Shown here: one piece after another, positions 35,221 through 42,618 of the stretch
Position numbering within the stretch: the stretch's first letter is position 1
Layout: every line of letters begins with the position of its first letter
NCBI GenBank assembly: GCA_964545205.1
Contig: CAZJFH010000008.1
Coordinates: forward strand, 1-64,000
DNA length: 64,000 bases
Direction of reading: 5' to 3'
From: CAZJFH01 sp964545205
GTDB lineage: Bacteria; Pseudomonadota; Alphaproteobacteria; Rhodospirillales; Magnetospirillaceae
Translations under genes and position numbers: made by a program
The notes under the pieces: model-generated
What the model was told of the DNA's origin: nothing
Seen by the model: only the letters and a program-made list of their open reading frames with translations
Databases searched by the model: none

Positions 35221-35598
35221 TCAGCATTTCGGCGGATCGCGCTCGATCCGGGCGACGATCTCGCCGAGCAGGCCCCAGAACAGATCCTCGCCGGGATAGC
35301 CGAGGATGCGGCCGACCTCGGCGCCGCAGACCACGGCCACGAAGGTCGGGGTCACCCGCACGCCGGCGATCTCGGGCAGGTCGGGGGGCAGGTCGGCGCC
35401 CATGCGCACGCGGCGCAGCGGCAGCAGCCGAGCCTCGTCGGTCTTGGGATAGATGCCGCCGACCTGCTCGTCCCACAGCAGGCACCATTTGCAGCCGGGG
35501 CTCTCGAACATCACCAGGGCGGCCGGCGCCTGGGCGCCGGCCGCCGCTGCGTGACTGGCGACGACGACCGCCGCGACGGCGGCCAGCAATCGGCGCAT
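35221..35598 (-). CDS. soxS: SoxS-like periplasmic thioredoxin
   Basis: A 125-residue thioredoxin-fold protein with a signal peptide (first 22 residues). The redox motif is Cys36-Lys-Trp-Cys39 in MFESPGCKWCLLWDEQ, followed by IYPKTDEARLLPLRRV and a cis-Pro region RVTPTFVAV. This arrangement resembles SoxS of Paracoccus, which keeps SoxY reduced in the periplasm. It ends the dsrE2–RHH–tusA operon, 9 bp after tusA, and the sox structural genes lie nearby on the other strand with a CcdA-type partner. Generic thioredoxin is the fallback call. Confidence 0.75.
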   Translation of the reverse strand: MRRLLAAVAAVVVASHAAAAGAQAPAALVMFESPGCKWCLLWDEQVGGIYPKTDEARLLPLRRVRMGADLPPDLPEIAGVRVTPTFVAVVCGAEVGRILGYPGEDLFWGLLGEIVARIERDPPKC

Positions 35599-35607
35599 GC
35601 GGCGCGA

Positions 35608-35829
35608 TCAGGTCTTCTTGATGTTGAAGGTGTAGACGCCGCCGCTTTCGCTCTGGCTCACCAGCTCGTTGCCGGTCTGGCGGCAGAAGGCCTCGAAGTC
35701 CTTCACCGAGCCGGGATCGGTGGCGATCACCTGCAGCGTCTCGCCGGCGGGAACGTCCTTGATCGCCTTCTTGGCGCGCAGGATCGGCAGCGGGCAGTTC
35801 AGGCCCTTCACGTCGAGCACAACCGACAT
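35608..35829 (-). CDS. tusA: Sulfur carrier protein TusA
   Basis: A 73-residue persulfide carrier. The family signature is complete: Cys12 in LNCPLPILRAKKAI. In sulfur oxidisers TusA passes sulfane sulfur between rhodanese, DsrE proteins and the cytoplasmic Dsr or sHdr oxidation enzymes; in other bacteria it serves tRNA thiolation. Its position between an RHH gene and a SoxS-like gene, and close to dsrE2 and sox, supports the oxidative role. Confidence 0.93.
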   Translation of the reverse strand: MSVVLDVKGLNCPLPILRAKKAIKDVPAGETLQVIATDPGSVKDFEAFCRQTGNELVSQSESGGVYTFNIKKT

Positions 35830-35857
35830 CTCTCTTCTCTCCCCAAACAGAGGGCCG

Positions 35858-36238
35858 TCACGGGCCCAGGTTGATGTACTTCAGACAAACCACTCGCAGG
35901 CACGAGGCCAGGTTCTTGTCGTTGGTGACCAGACAGTGCTCCTGGATGCGGCCGATCAGACCGGGGACGCCGGTGCCCTCGTCCCGCGCCATCTCCTCGA
36001 GCACCGTCCAGAACGCCCGCTCGAGACGAATCGTCGTGCTGTGGCCGTGGATGCGGAACGAGCGCTTCTCCGGCACGAACTCCTTGCTCTGCTCGGCGCT
36101 GCACAGCCCGAACAGGCGCGTCAGCGGTGTGCCCGAGATCGGCACCAGTTCCGTCTCCACGTCCTCTCCCCAGTCGTTCGGCGGTTCGTCCGCACGTGTA
36201 TCCGCCAGTGTATGACGGTTTTCGAATATTGTCAGCAT
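35858..36238 (-). CDS. Ribbon-helix-helix domain protein
   Basis: A 126-residue protein with an RHH_4-type DNA-binding domain in its centre: RSFRIHGHSTTIRLERAFW then the helix VLEEMARDEGTGVPGLIGRI (about residues 59-98). The C-terminus NLASCLRVVCLKYINLG is conserved in this family. The N-terminal 50 residues are less certain and the true start may be later, as no clear ribosome binding site precedes the ATG at 36238. It sits between dsrE2 (29 bp) and tusA (28 bp), so it may regulate the sulfur genes; this is inferred. Confidence 0.75.
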   Translation of the reverse strand: MLTIFENRHTLADTRADEPPNDWGEDVETELVPISGTPLTRLFGLCSAEQSKEFVPEKRSFRIHGHSTTIRLERAFWTVLEEMARDEGTGVPGLIGRIQEHCLVTNDKNLASCLRVVCLKYINLGP

Positions 36239-36267
36239 CGACGCGCGGCCGGGCCGAACCCGCCTGC

Positions 36268-36768
36268 TCAGACGAACAGGTTGATCTGCGAGGACGCCGC
36301 CGCCTCGATATACGCGGCGGCGCCCGCGAATTCGATGCCGTCGATCAGATCCTCGCGCTTCATCTCGAACAGATCCAGGGTCATCTGGCAGGCGATCATG
36401 CGCACCTCGGCCTCGACGGCGAGGTCGCGCAGTTCCTCGATGCTGGCGACGCCCTTCTTCTTGATCAGGTCCTTCATCATGCCGGTCGCCATCGAGTCCA
36501 TGCCCGGCAGCGCGCCGATCAGGTTGGGCATCGCCATGTGGCCGCCCATCATCGGCATCACCATGCCGGCATTGCCCAGCGTCGTGACCTTCAGGTCCAG
36601 TTTCTTCTTCAGGATCGACAGACCGTAGAAGGTGAAGAACAACGTCACGTCATGCCCCAGACTGGCGGCCGTGGTCGCCAGGATCAGCGGCGGATAGGCC
36701 CAGTCGAGGCTGCCTTTGCTGACGATGATCGTCATGCGCTTGGCGTTGCCGGTCGCTTCCTCGCTCAT
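36268..36768 (-). CDS. dsrE2: DsrE2-like sulfur transfer protein
   Basis: A 166-residue DsrE/DsrF-like protein. The strand AASLGHDVTLFFTFYGL near residue 34 and the persulfide-carrying Cys127 in MIACQMTLDLF define the DsrE2 group. The central segment (about residues 65-96) is Met/Gly-rich and rather hydrophobic, as in other DsrE2 proteins thought to be membrane-associated. In sulfur oxidisers it works with TusA and rhodanese in sulfur transfer. It is the first gene of the dsrE2–RHH–tusA–soxS unit. Confidence 0.88.
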   Translation of the reverse strand: MSEEATGNAKRMTIIVSKGSLDWAYPPLILATTAASLGHDVTLFFTFYGLSILKKKLDLKVTTLGNAGMVMPMMGGHMAMPNLIGALPGMDSMATGMMKDLIKKKGVASIEELRDLAVEAEVRMIACQMTLDLFEMKREDLIDGIEFAGAAAYIEAAASSQINLFV

Positions 36769-36861
36769 GAAATCGCCCCTTTGATGAGATTTTTCTAATA
36801 GACGATCCTAGCCGGTGCGAAAGCGGCCGTGGTAGTAGTTATGTCCCACATCGCGGAATCG

Positions 36862-36888
36862 AAAAACGGCGGCCCGACGGCCGCCGTT
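36862..36888 (-). terminator. Terminator of the cold shock gene
   Basis: A perfect 10-bp stem (AACGGCGGCC at 36865-36874, GGCCGCCGTT at 36879-36888) with a 4-nt loop; on the minus strand it is followed by five T residues. It lies 26 bp after the cspA stop codon. Confidence 0.85.
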
Positions 36889-36913
36889 CCGCACAGGCGG
36901 GCAGAGAGAACTG

Positions 36914-37123
36914 CTACTGCTCGAAGGTCAGGTTCACCGCCGAGATGCGGCCCTTGTCGCCGCGCGCGACCTCGTAGCTCACCTTTTCGCCCTCGTTCAG
37001 GCCGTGCTTGCCGGCACGCTGAACCGCGGTGATGTGGACGAAGACGTCCTTGCCGCCGTCGTCGGGCATGATGAAGCCGTAGCCCTTGCTGGCGTTGAAC
37101 CACTTCACCGTCCCAGTCGCCAT
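36914..37123 (-). CDS. cspA: Cold shock domain protein
   Basis: A 69-residue single-OB-fold protein that binds single-stranded nucleic acid and acts as an RNA chaperone. RNP1 (KGYGFIMPD) and RNP2 (VFVHITAV) are both present. The ATG at 37123 (MATGTVKWFN) is the family start and has GGAGAG before it; an upstream ATG would add a basic tail not found in the family. It is monocistronic with its own terminator. Confidence 0.95.
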   Translation of the reverse strand: MATGTVKWFNASKGYGFIMPDDGGKDVFVHITAVQRAGKHGLNEGEKVSYEVARGDKGRISAVNLTFEQ

Positions 37124-37320
37124 TCGTTCTCTCCGTAACAACAAGGCAATGCGCACCCGCGGATCGCGCGGGAACCGTCGAGCCATGTGGGCGGCGGCGG
37201 CGGAGCCGACAAGGAAACGATCGCGCCGCCACCCCGTTTGCGCGCCCCGCCCTGCCGACCGGAGCGGAACGTCGCCGCCGCGACGCTGTTATGACCGGGG
37301 ACTGAGTGAAGGAGGAGCCC

Positions 37321-37407
37321 ATGTTCAAGGCCGTCGGCTGGACCGTGTTCATCATCTTTCTGATCGGCCTGCTGGTCGTTCTCGGCCTGCTCGGGCTGAT
37401 TTTCTGA
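37321..37407 (+). CDS. 28-residue single-membrane-span peptide
   Basis: A short ORF with an excellent ribosome binding site (AAGGAGG, 6-7 bases before the ATG) and a strong terminator 24 bp after the stop. It encodes MFKAVGWTVF followed by a single hydrophobic helix of Ile, Leu and Val. The isolation of the unit (RBS, ORF, terminator) is the main evidence that it is real. It may be a membrane-inserted regulator or stress peptide; no family is recognised. Confidence 0.6.
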   Translation: MFKAVGWTVFIIFLIGLLVVLGLLGLIF

Positions 37408-37431
37408 TCTGACCGGCCCGCCCCGCAACAG

Positions 37432-37466
37432 CACCGGGTCGCCACGGCGCGTCCCGGTGTTTTTTT
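37432..37466 (+). terminator. Terminator after the small membrane peptide
   Basis: A 7-bp stem (CACCGGG at 37432-37438, CCCGGTG at 37453-37459) with a 14-nt loop that can pair further is followed by seven T residues (37460-37466). Confidence 0.8.
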
Positions 37467-37858
37467 GGGTTGAAAGAACAACCCGTTTAGCGGAAAATGA
37501 ATCACATTATACGCGTTGACATGTGTTATTAACTTCGGTCGCGCTACTTTCGAACGCCCGGAGGCGGTGAATCTCACTTTCGGGAACCATCTAAAGTAAT
37601 AACGCACCGCGGTTGAAGCATGTGTGCAGCGCATCATAACTATACGTTCGTTTAGGCGGTCGCCCGTCACCATTAAACCCACCTGCCGCCTTAGTTTTAT
37701 TGCCATATTATTCGCCCGGCATATGCGATGATTCTGATCTGTTGTTGCGCATTCGTTTCACAGTCTGTAGGCTTTCAAGGGTGCGACAGATCGTCGCACC
37801 AATGAACCACGTCGTTGCGGTACGGCCGCAGCGGTGAACGCACAGGGAGGATTTTCAG
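37467..37858. other. AT-rich upstream region of the sox operon
   Basis: About 390 bp without a gene. It is clearly less GC-rich than its surroundings, with many TTAT/TAAT words, and must contain the promoter of soxXYZAB. I cannot single out one promoter with confidence. It includes an 8-bp inverted repeat (37780-37800) close to soxX. Confidence 0.55.
37780..37800. promoter_or_regulatory. Inverted repeat upstream of soxX, candidate operator
   Basis: GGTGCGAC (37780-37787) and GTCGCACC (37793-37800) are perfect complements around a 5-bp centre, about 58 bp before the soxX start. It could bind a dimeric regulator such as SoxR or form a leader hairpin. No soxR gene is in the window, so the partner is unknown. 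Confidence 0.4.
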
Positions 37859-38320
37859 ATGCTCGCGAAAGCACTCGCCGCCTCGGCGCTTGCCCTCGGC
37901 GTGGCGCTCGCCGCCCCGGCCGCCGCGGCCGAGCAGGAGGATTTGCCGCTCTCGATGTCGTCGCTGACCGGCAAGCCCGGCGACCCGGCGAACGGGCGCA
38001 AGCTTGCCGCCGCCCGCAAGAAGGGCAACTGCCTGGCCTGCCACGTGATGCCGATTCCCGAGGAGCAGTTCCACGGCGCCATCGGGCCCGACCTGCACGG
38101 CGTCGGCGAACGCCTGACCGAGGGCGAGATCCGCATGCGCGTGGTCAACCCGAAGACGGTCAATCCCGACACCATCATGCCGGCCTTCTACAGGGTCGAC
38201 GGGCTGCACCGGGTCAAGAAGGAGTTCGTCGACAAACCCATCCTCACCGCCCAGGAGGTCGAGGACCTGGTCGCCTACCTCGTCACCCTCAAGGACATCG
38301 AACAGGCCGAGCGCCAGTGA
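37859..38320 (+). CDS. soxX: Sulfur oxidation c-type cytochrome SoxX
   Basis: A 153-residue periplasmic monohaem cytochrome c, partner of SoxA. SoxAX couples thiosulfate oxidatively to the SoxY cysteine. After a signal peptide (first 24 residues) the haem motif is Cys58-Leu-Ala-Cys61-His62, and the axial Met107 lies in TIMPAFY. The C-terminal helix ILTAQEVEDLVAYLVTL is typical. An AGGGAGG ribosome binding site precedes the ATG. It is the first gene of the sox operon and is followed by soxY after 20 bp. Confidence 0.95.
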   Translation: MLAKALAASALALGVALAAPAAAAEQEDLPLSMSSLTGKPGDPANGRKLAAARKKGNCLACHVMPIPEEQFHGAIGPDLHGVGERLTEGEIRMRVVNPKTVNPDTIMPAFYRVDGLHRVKKEFVDKPILTAQEVEDLVAYLVTLKDIEQAERQ

Positions 38321-38340
38321 ACAGCGGAGACTTTGCAACA

Positions 38341-38811
38341 ATGACCACCACCGACAACACCGCCGGCGTCAGCCGTCGCCGGCTTCTCTTCGGCGCCGGC
38401 CTCGCGGTCGCCGGCCTCGCCGCCCTGCCCGGCCGCGCCATGGCCGACGCCGCCGCCGCCGAGGCGGCGGTCCAGAAGCTGACCGGCGGCGCGGCGCCGC
38501 AGGACGGCAAGGTCTCGATCAAGCTGCCGCAGATCGCCGAGAACGGCAACACGGTGCCGTTCACCGTCGCGGTCGACAGCCCGATGACCGAGGACGACTT
38601 CGTCAAGGCCGTCCACATCGTCGCCGACGGCAACCCGCAGCCGGGCGTCGCCTCGTTCTACTTCACCCCGCTGTCGGGCAAGGCCGAGGTGTCGATGCGC
38701 ATGCGCATGGCCAAGACCCAGAACGTCCGCGCCGTGGCGGTGATGAGCGACGGCTCGGTGTTTCAGAACCAGCAGGAAGTCAAGGTGACCATCGGCGGCT
38801 GCGGCGGCTGA
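38341..38811 (+). CDS. soxY: Thiosulfate oxidation carrier SoxY
   Basis: A 156-residue periplasmic carrier on which Sox intermediates remain covalently bound. It has a Tat signal (SRRRLLFGAGLAVAGLAALP) suitable for export as a folded complex with SoxZ. The C-terminus is GGCGG, whose Cys154 is the sulfur-binding residue on the swinging arm. Length and order (soxX-Y-Z-A) are canonical. It starts 20 bp after soxX. Confidence 0.96.
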   Translation: MTTTDNTAGVSRRRLLFGAGLAVAGLAALPGRAMADAAAAEAAVQKLTGGAAPQDGKVSIKLPQIAENGNTVPFTVAVDSPMTEDDFVKAVHIVADGNPQPGVASFYFTPLSGKAEVSMRMRMAKTQNVRAVAVMSDGSVFQNQQEVKVTIGGCGG

Positions 38812-38831
38812 GCGGACGAGGAGAACGGAAC

Positions 38832-39161
38832 ATGGCAGCCCCCAAGATCAAGTCCAAGGTGCCCGGCACCGTCAAGGCCGGCGAGGTCGTCGAGATCAAG
38901 ACGGTGATCGGCCACGACATGGAATCGGGCCAGCGCAAGGACAAGCAGGGCAACAAGATCCCGCGCCAGATCATCAACAAGTTCGTCGCCACCTTCAACG
39001 GCAAGGAGGTCTTCACCTCCGACTGGCATCCGGCGATCTCGGCCAACCCCTATCTGGCGTTCCACATCGCGCCGAAGGAGTCCGGCACGCTGGAGATGGC
39101 GTGGCACGACGACTCCGGCGACGTCTACAAGGAAAGCGCCGAAATCAAGGTGACCGGCTGA
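38832..39161 (+). CDS. soxZ: Thiosulfate oxidation protein SoxZ
   Basis: A 109-residue beta-sandwich protein without its own signal peptide; it is exported together with SoxY through the Tat system and forms the SoxYZ complex. The motif VIGHDMESGQRKDKQGNKIP (residues 27-46) is characteristic. GAGGAGAAC precedes the ATG, 20 bp after soxY. Confidence 0.96.
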   Translation: MAAPKIKSKVPGTVKAGEVVEIKTVIGHDMESGQRKDKQGNKIPRQIINKFVATFNGKEVFTSDWHPAISANPYLAFHIAPKESGTLEMAWHDDSGDVYKESAEIKVTG

Positions 39162-39196
39162 ACCGGCACGCGCAAACGCACCAGGGAGGAACCGCG

Positions 39197-40000
39197 ATGA
39201 ACCGCATGCTGACATGCGCACTGGCGGCCGCGGGCGTCGTCTTCGGCGCCGCCGCCGCGACGGCGGCCGAGGACGAGCAACTGGCGAAATACACCGCCGG
39301 CGACAAGCGCTCGGGCTACACCTACGCCGAACCCGAAACCCGGGCGATGCAGGACGACGACTTCGAGAACCCCGGCTTCCTGTGGGTCGACCAGGCCGCC
39401 GAGACCTGGAACGAGGTCGACGGCGCCGCCGGCAAGTCCTGCGCCTCGTGCCACGGCGACGTCGAGGAGTCGATGAAGGGCGTCGGCGCCCGCTATCCCG
39501 TCTACGACGAGCAGGTCGGCAAGCTGGTCAACGTCGAGCAGCGCATCAACATGTGCCGCACCGAGCAGATGCAGGCCGAGCCGTGGAAGTGGGAATCCGA
39601 CCCGCTGCTCGGCATGACCGCGCTGGTCAAGATGCAGTCGCGCGGCATGCCGGTCGACGTCGCCATCGACGGCCCGGCGGCGCCGTTCTTCGAGAAGGGC
39701 AAGGAGTTCTACTACACCCGCCGCGGCCAGCTCGACCTCGCGTGCAAGCACTGCCACGAGGACAACAGCGGCAACTACATCCGCACCGAGCTGCTGAGCC
39801 AGGGCATGTCGAACGGCTTCCCGACCTATCGGCTGAAGTGGCAGAAGCTGGGCTCGCTGCACCGGCGGATGCGCGGCTGCAACAGGAACATCCGCGCCGA
39901 GCCCTTCCCCGCCGGCTCCGACGAGTACACCAATCTCGAGCTGTACCTGGCCTGGCGCGCCGAGGGCCTGCCGGTGGAATCGCCGTCGGTCCGGAAGTAG
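39197..40000 (+). CDS. soxA: Dihaem cytochrome SoxA
   Basis: A 267-residue periplasmic cytochrome, catalytic subunit of the SoxAX complex. A signal peptide (about 24 residues) is followed by two haem motifs, Cys82-Ala-Ser-Cys85-His86 and Cys183-Lys-His-Cys186-His187. Cys228 in RMRGCNRNIRAEPF is the persulfide-forming ligand of the active haem. Two haem motifs mark it as the dihaem type, unlike monohaem SoxA proteins that lack the first. GGGAGGA lies before the ATG. Confidence 0.96.
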   Translation: MNRMLTCALAAAGVVFGAAAATAAEDEQLAKYTAGDKRSGYTYAEPETRAMQDDDFENPGFLWVDQAAETWNEVDGAAGKSCASCHGDVEESMKGVGARYPVYDEQVGKLVNVEQRINMCRTEQMQAEPWKWESDPLLGMTALVKMQSRGMPVDVAIDGPAAPFFEKGKEFYYTRRGQLDLACKHCHEDNSGNYIRTELLSQGMSNGFPTYRLKWQKLGSLHRRMRGCNRNIRAEPFPAGSDEYTNLELYLAWRAEGLPVESPSVRK

Positions 40001-40009
40001 CCCCCCTTT

Positions 40010-40122
40010 CCCTCTCCCGCCCGCGGGAGAGGGAGGGGCCCGCGAAGCGGGAGGGTGAGGGTGGCGCCGCGACGCCGGTCGCGCGGCCCTCACCCCGGCC
40101 CTCTCCCGCGCGCGGGAGAGGG
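40010..40122. repeat. Tandem palindromes between soxA and soxB
   Basis: The 151-bp gap contains CCCTCTCCCGC/GCGGGAGAGGG (40010-40020 and 40023-40033), a CCCGCGAAGCGGG hairpin (40039-40051), and a 24-bp perfect palindrome (CCCTCTCCCGCG with its complement, 40099-40122). The first two are an inverted copy of the element at 7114-7171. In an operon mRNA they could form stable hairpins that stabilise or attenuate the soxXYZA transcript relative to soxB. Confidence 0.7.
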
Positions 40123-40151
40123 AGCAACACAGCGACATCGGAGTCAGACGC

Positions 40152-41828
40152 ATGCTCACCCGCCGCGACTTCCTTCAGGTGGCCGCCGCCACCGCCGTGC
40201 TCGCCGGCCCGGCCGGCGTGGCCCGGGCCGCGCAACGCCTGACCCAGGCCGACCTGCTGGCCTTCGAGCCGGTCGGCAACGTCACGCTGCTGCATTTCAC
40301 CGACATCCACGCCCAGCTGATGCCGCTGTATTTCCGCGAGCCGTCGGTCAATCTCGGCGTCGGCGCGGTCTCCGGCCTGCCGCCGCACCTGACCGGGCGC
40401 GACCTGCTGCGCCGCTTCGGGCTGCGGGCCGGCTCGCCCGAGGCGCATGCGCTGAGCCACGAGGATTTCGCGGCGCTGGCGGCCGAGCACGGCCGCATCG
40501 GCGGCCTCGACCGCATGGCGACGCTGGTCAAGGCGATCCGCGCCGAGCGCCCGGACAACACGCTGCTGGTCGATTGCGGCGACACCTGGCAGGGCTCCTA
40601 CACCTCGCTGAAGAGCGGCGGCACCGACATGGTCGACGCCATGAACCGGCTCGGCGTCGACGTGATGACCGCGCATTGGGAATTCACCTACGGCCAGGAG
40701 CGGGTCGAGGAGCTGATCGCCCGGCTCGACTTCCCGTTCCTGGCCGGCAACGTCGTCGACACCGAGTGGCAGGAGCCGGTGTTCGAGCACACCGCCTTCT
40801 TCGAGCGCGGCGGCGTCAGGATCGCGGTGATCGGCCAGGCCTTCCCCTACACCCCGGTCGCCAATCCGCGCTGGATGATCCCGGAGTGGTCGTTCGGCAT
40901 CCGCGACGAGCTGCTGCAGGAGCGCGTCGACGCCGCCCGCGCCGCCGGCGCCGGGCTGGTGGTGGTGGCCAGCCACAACGGCTTCGACGTCGACCGCAAG
41001 ATGGCCGGCCGCGTCAAGGGCATCGACGTCGTGCTGACCGGCCACACCCACGATGCCATCCCCGAGGCGATCAAGGTCGGCGAGACGCTGCTCATCGCCT
41101 CGGGCTCGCACGGCAAGTTCCTGTCGCGGCTCGACCTCGACGTCCAGGGCGGCAAGGTCCGCGACTTCGCCTTCCGCCTGATCCCCCTGTTCGCCGACGC
41201 GATCGCCCCCGATCCCGAAATGGCGGCGCTGATCGCCGAGATCCGCGCCCCGCACGCCGCCGAGCTCGGCCGCGTCCTCGGGCGCACCGACTCGCTGCTG
41301 TACCGGCGCGGCAACTTCAACGGCACCTTCGACGACCTGATCTGCCAGGCGCTGATCGCCGAGCGCGACGCCGAGATCGCGCTCAGTCCCGGCTTCCGCT
41401 GGGGCGCCTCGCTGCTGCCCGGCCAGGACATCACCGTCGAGGACGTCCACAACCAGACCTCGATCACCTATCCGGCCGCCTATCGCTCGGAAATGACCGG
41501 CGAAACCATCAAGGCGATCCTCGAGGACGTCGCCGACAACCTGTTCAATCCCGATCCCTACTACCAGCAGGGCGGCGACATGGTCCGGGTCGGCGGCATG
41601 CGCTACGCCATCGACCCGCGCGCCGCGATGGGCACGCGCATCCGCGACCTGCAGCGCCTCGACGGCACGCCGATCGACCCGTCCCGGACCTACACCGTCG
41701 CCGGCTGGGCCTCGGTCAACGAGGGCACCGAAGGCCCGCCGATCTGGGACGTCGTCGCCGCGCACATCGGGAAGCAGAAAGTCGTCGACGTGCCGGCCGA
41801 CAACGTGGTCAAGGTGGTGGGGAGCTGA
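40152..41828 (+). CDS. soxB: Thiosulfohydrolase SoxB
   Basis: A 558-residue periplasmic dimanganese hydrolase that releases sulfate from SoxY-bound thiosulfonate. It has a Tat-like signal (LTRRDFLQVAAATAVLAGPA). The metallophosphatase-type motifs are in order: HFTDIHAQ, VDCGDTWQGS, TAHWEFTYG, GHTHDAI and SGSHGKF. The length matches the family. It follows soxA after a repeat-filled gap and precedes the CcdA gene by 25 bp. Confidence 0.96.
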   Translation: MLTRRDFLQVAAATAVLAGPAGVARAAQRLTQADLLAFEPVGNVTLLHFTDIHAQLMPLYFREPSVNLGVGAVSGLPPHLTGRDLLRRFGLRAGSPEAHALSHEDFAALAAEHGRIGGLDRMATLVKAIRAERPDNTLLVDCGDTWQGSYTSLKSGGTDMVDAMNRLGVDVMTAHWEFTYGQERVEELIARLDFPFLAGNVVDTEWQEPVFEHTAFFERGGVRIAVIGQAFPYTPVANPRWMIPEWSFGIRDELLQERVDAARAAGAGLVVVASHNGFDVDRKMAGRVKGIDVVLTGHTHDAIPEAIKVGETLLIASGSHGKFLSRLDLDVQGGKVRDFAFRLIPLFADAIAPDPEMAALIAEIRAPHAAELGRVLGRTDSLLYRRGNFNGTFDDLICQALIAERDAEIALSPGFRWGASLLPGQDITVEDVHNQTSITYPAAYRSEMTGETIKAILEDVADNLFNPDPYYQQGGDMVRVGGMRYAIDPRAAMGTRIRDLQRLDGTPIDPSRTYTVAGWASVNEGTEGPPIWDVVAAHIGKQKVVDVPADNVVKVVGS

Positions 41829-41853
41829 CACGCTCGGCGACGAGGGAGGCCGG

Positions 41854-42591
41854 ATGACCGCGGAGATGTTCGACATCACCTTCGCCGGCGCGATTCTCGC
41901 CGGCCTGCTGAGCTTCGCCAGCCCGTGCGTGCTGCCGCTGGTGCCGGCCTATCTGTGCTTCCTGGGCGGCGTCTCGCTCGACAAGCTGACCGAGGACCGC
42001 GCCCCGGTCGGGCGGGTGTTCGCCGCCGCCTTCGCCTTCGTGCTCGGCTTCTCGGCGGTGTTCGTGGCGATGGGCGCGTCGAGCTCGTTCCTCGGCGCGC
42101 TGATCGTCGACAACCTCGGCTGGCTGTCGACGGCGGCCGGCGTCGTCATCATCGTGCTCGGCCTGCACTACATGGGGGCGTTCCGGCTCGGCTTCCTGAA
42201 TTTCGAGAAGCGGCTGCACGTCGATTCGAAGCCGGCCGGCCTGCTCGGCGCCTTCGTCATCGGCCTGGCCTTCGCCTTCGGCTGGACGCCCTGCGTCGGC
42301 CCGATCCTGGCCACCATCCTGCTGCTCGCCGCCGGCGGCGATTCGGTCGGCTACGGCGTCGGCCTGCTGTCGGCCTACGCTTTGGGCCTCGGCGTGCCGT
42401 TCCTGGTCGCCGCCCTGGCCGTCAACCCGTTCCTCGGCTTCATGAAGCGCTTCAAGCGCCACATGCGCGCCGTCGAGATCGCCATCGGCGGGCTGCTGGT
42501 GATCACCGGCCTGTTGATCACCACCGGCACCCTGGCCGAGATCGCCAACTGGCTGCTGATCACCTTCCCGGTGCTGGGCAACGTCGGCTGA
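41854..42591 (+). CDS. soxV: CcdA/SoxV-type thiol-disulfide transporter
   Basis: A 245-residue membrane protein with six predicted helices. The two redox cysteines are in FASPCVLPLVPAYL (near residue 25) and FGWTPCVGPI (near residue 144). It moves electrons from cytoplasmic thioredoxin to periplasmic thioredoxins. Its place behind soxB identifies it with SoxV, which serves SoxS/SoxW to reactivate SoxY; the SoxS-like protein at 35.2 kb is the likely partner. A general cytochrome c maturation role is the alternative. Confidence 0.88.
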   Translation: MTAEMFDITFAGAILAGLLSFASPCVLPLVPAYLCFLGGVSLDKLTEDRAPVGRVFAAAFAFVLGFSAVFVAMGASSSFLGALIVDNLGWLSTAAGVVIIVLGLHYMGAFRLGFLNFEKRLHVDSKPAGLLGAFVIGLAFAFGWTPCVGPILATILLLAAGGDSVGYGVGLLSAYALGLGVPFLVAALAVNPFLGFMKRFKRHMRAVEIAIGGLLVITGLLITTGTLAEIANWLLITFPVLGNVG

Positions 42592-42618
42592 GGCGCCGCG
42601 CACGCAGCGCGCCAGCCC

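Noticed and set aside
38341..38811. Longer SoxY frame starting at 37834
   Set aside because: The extra N-terminal sequence lies inside soxX in another frame; the Tat signal starting at 38341 sets the correct start.
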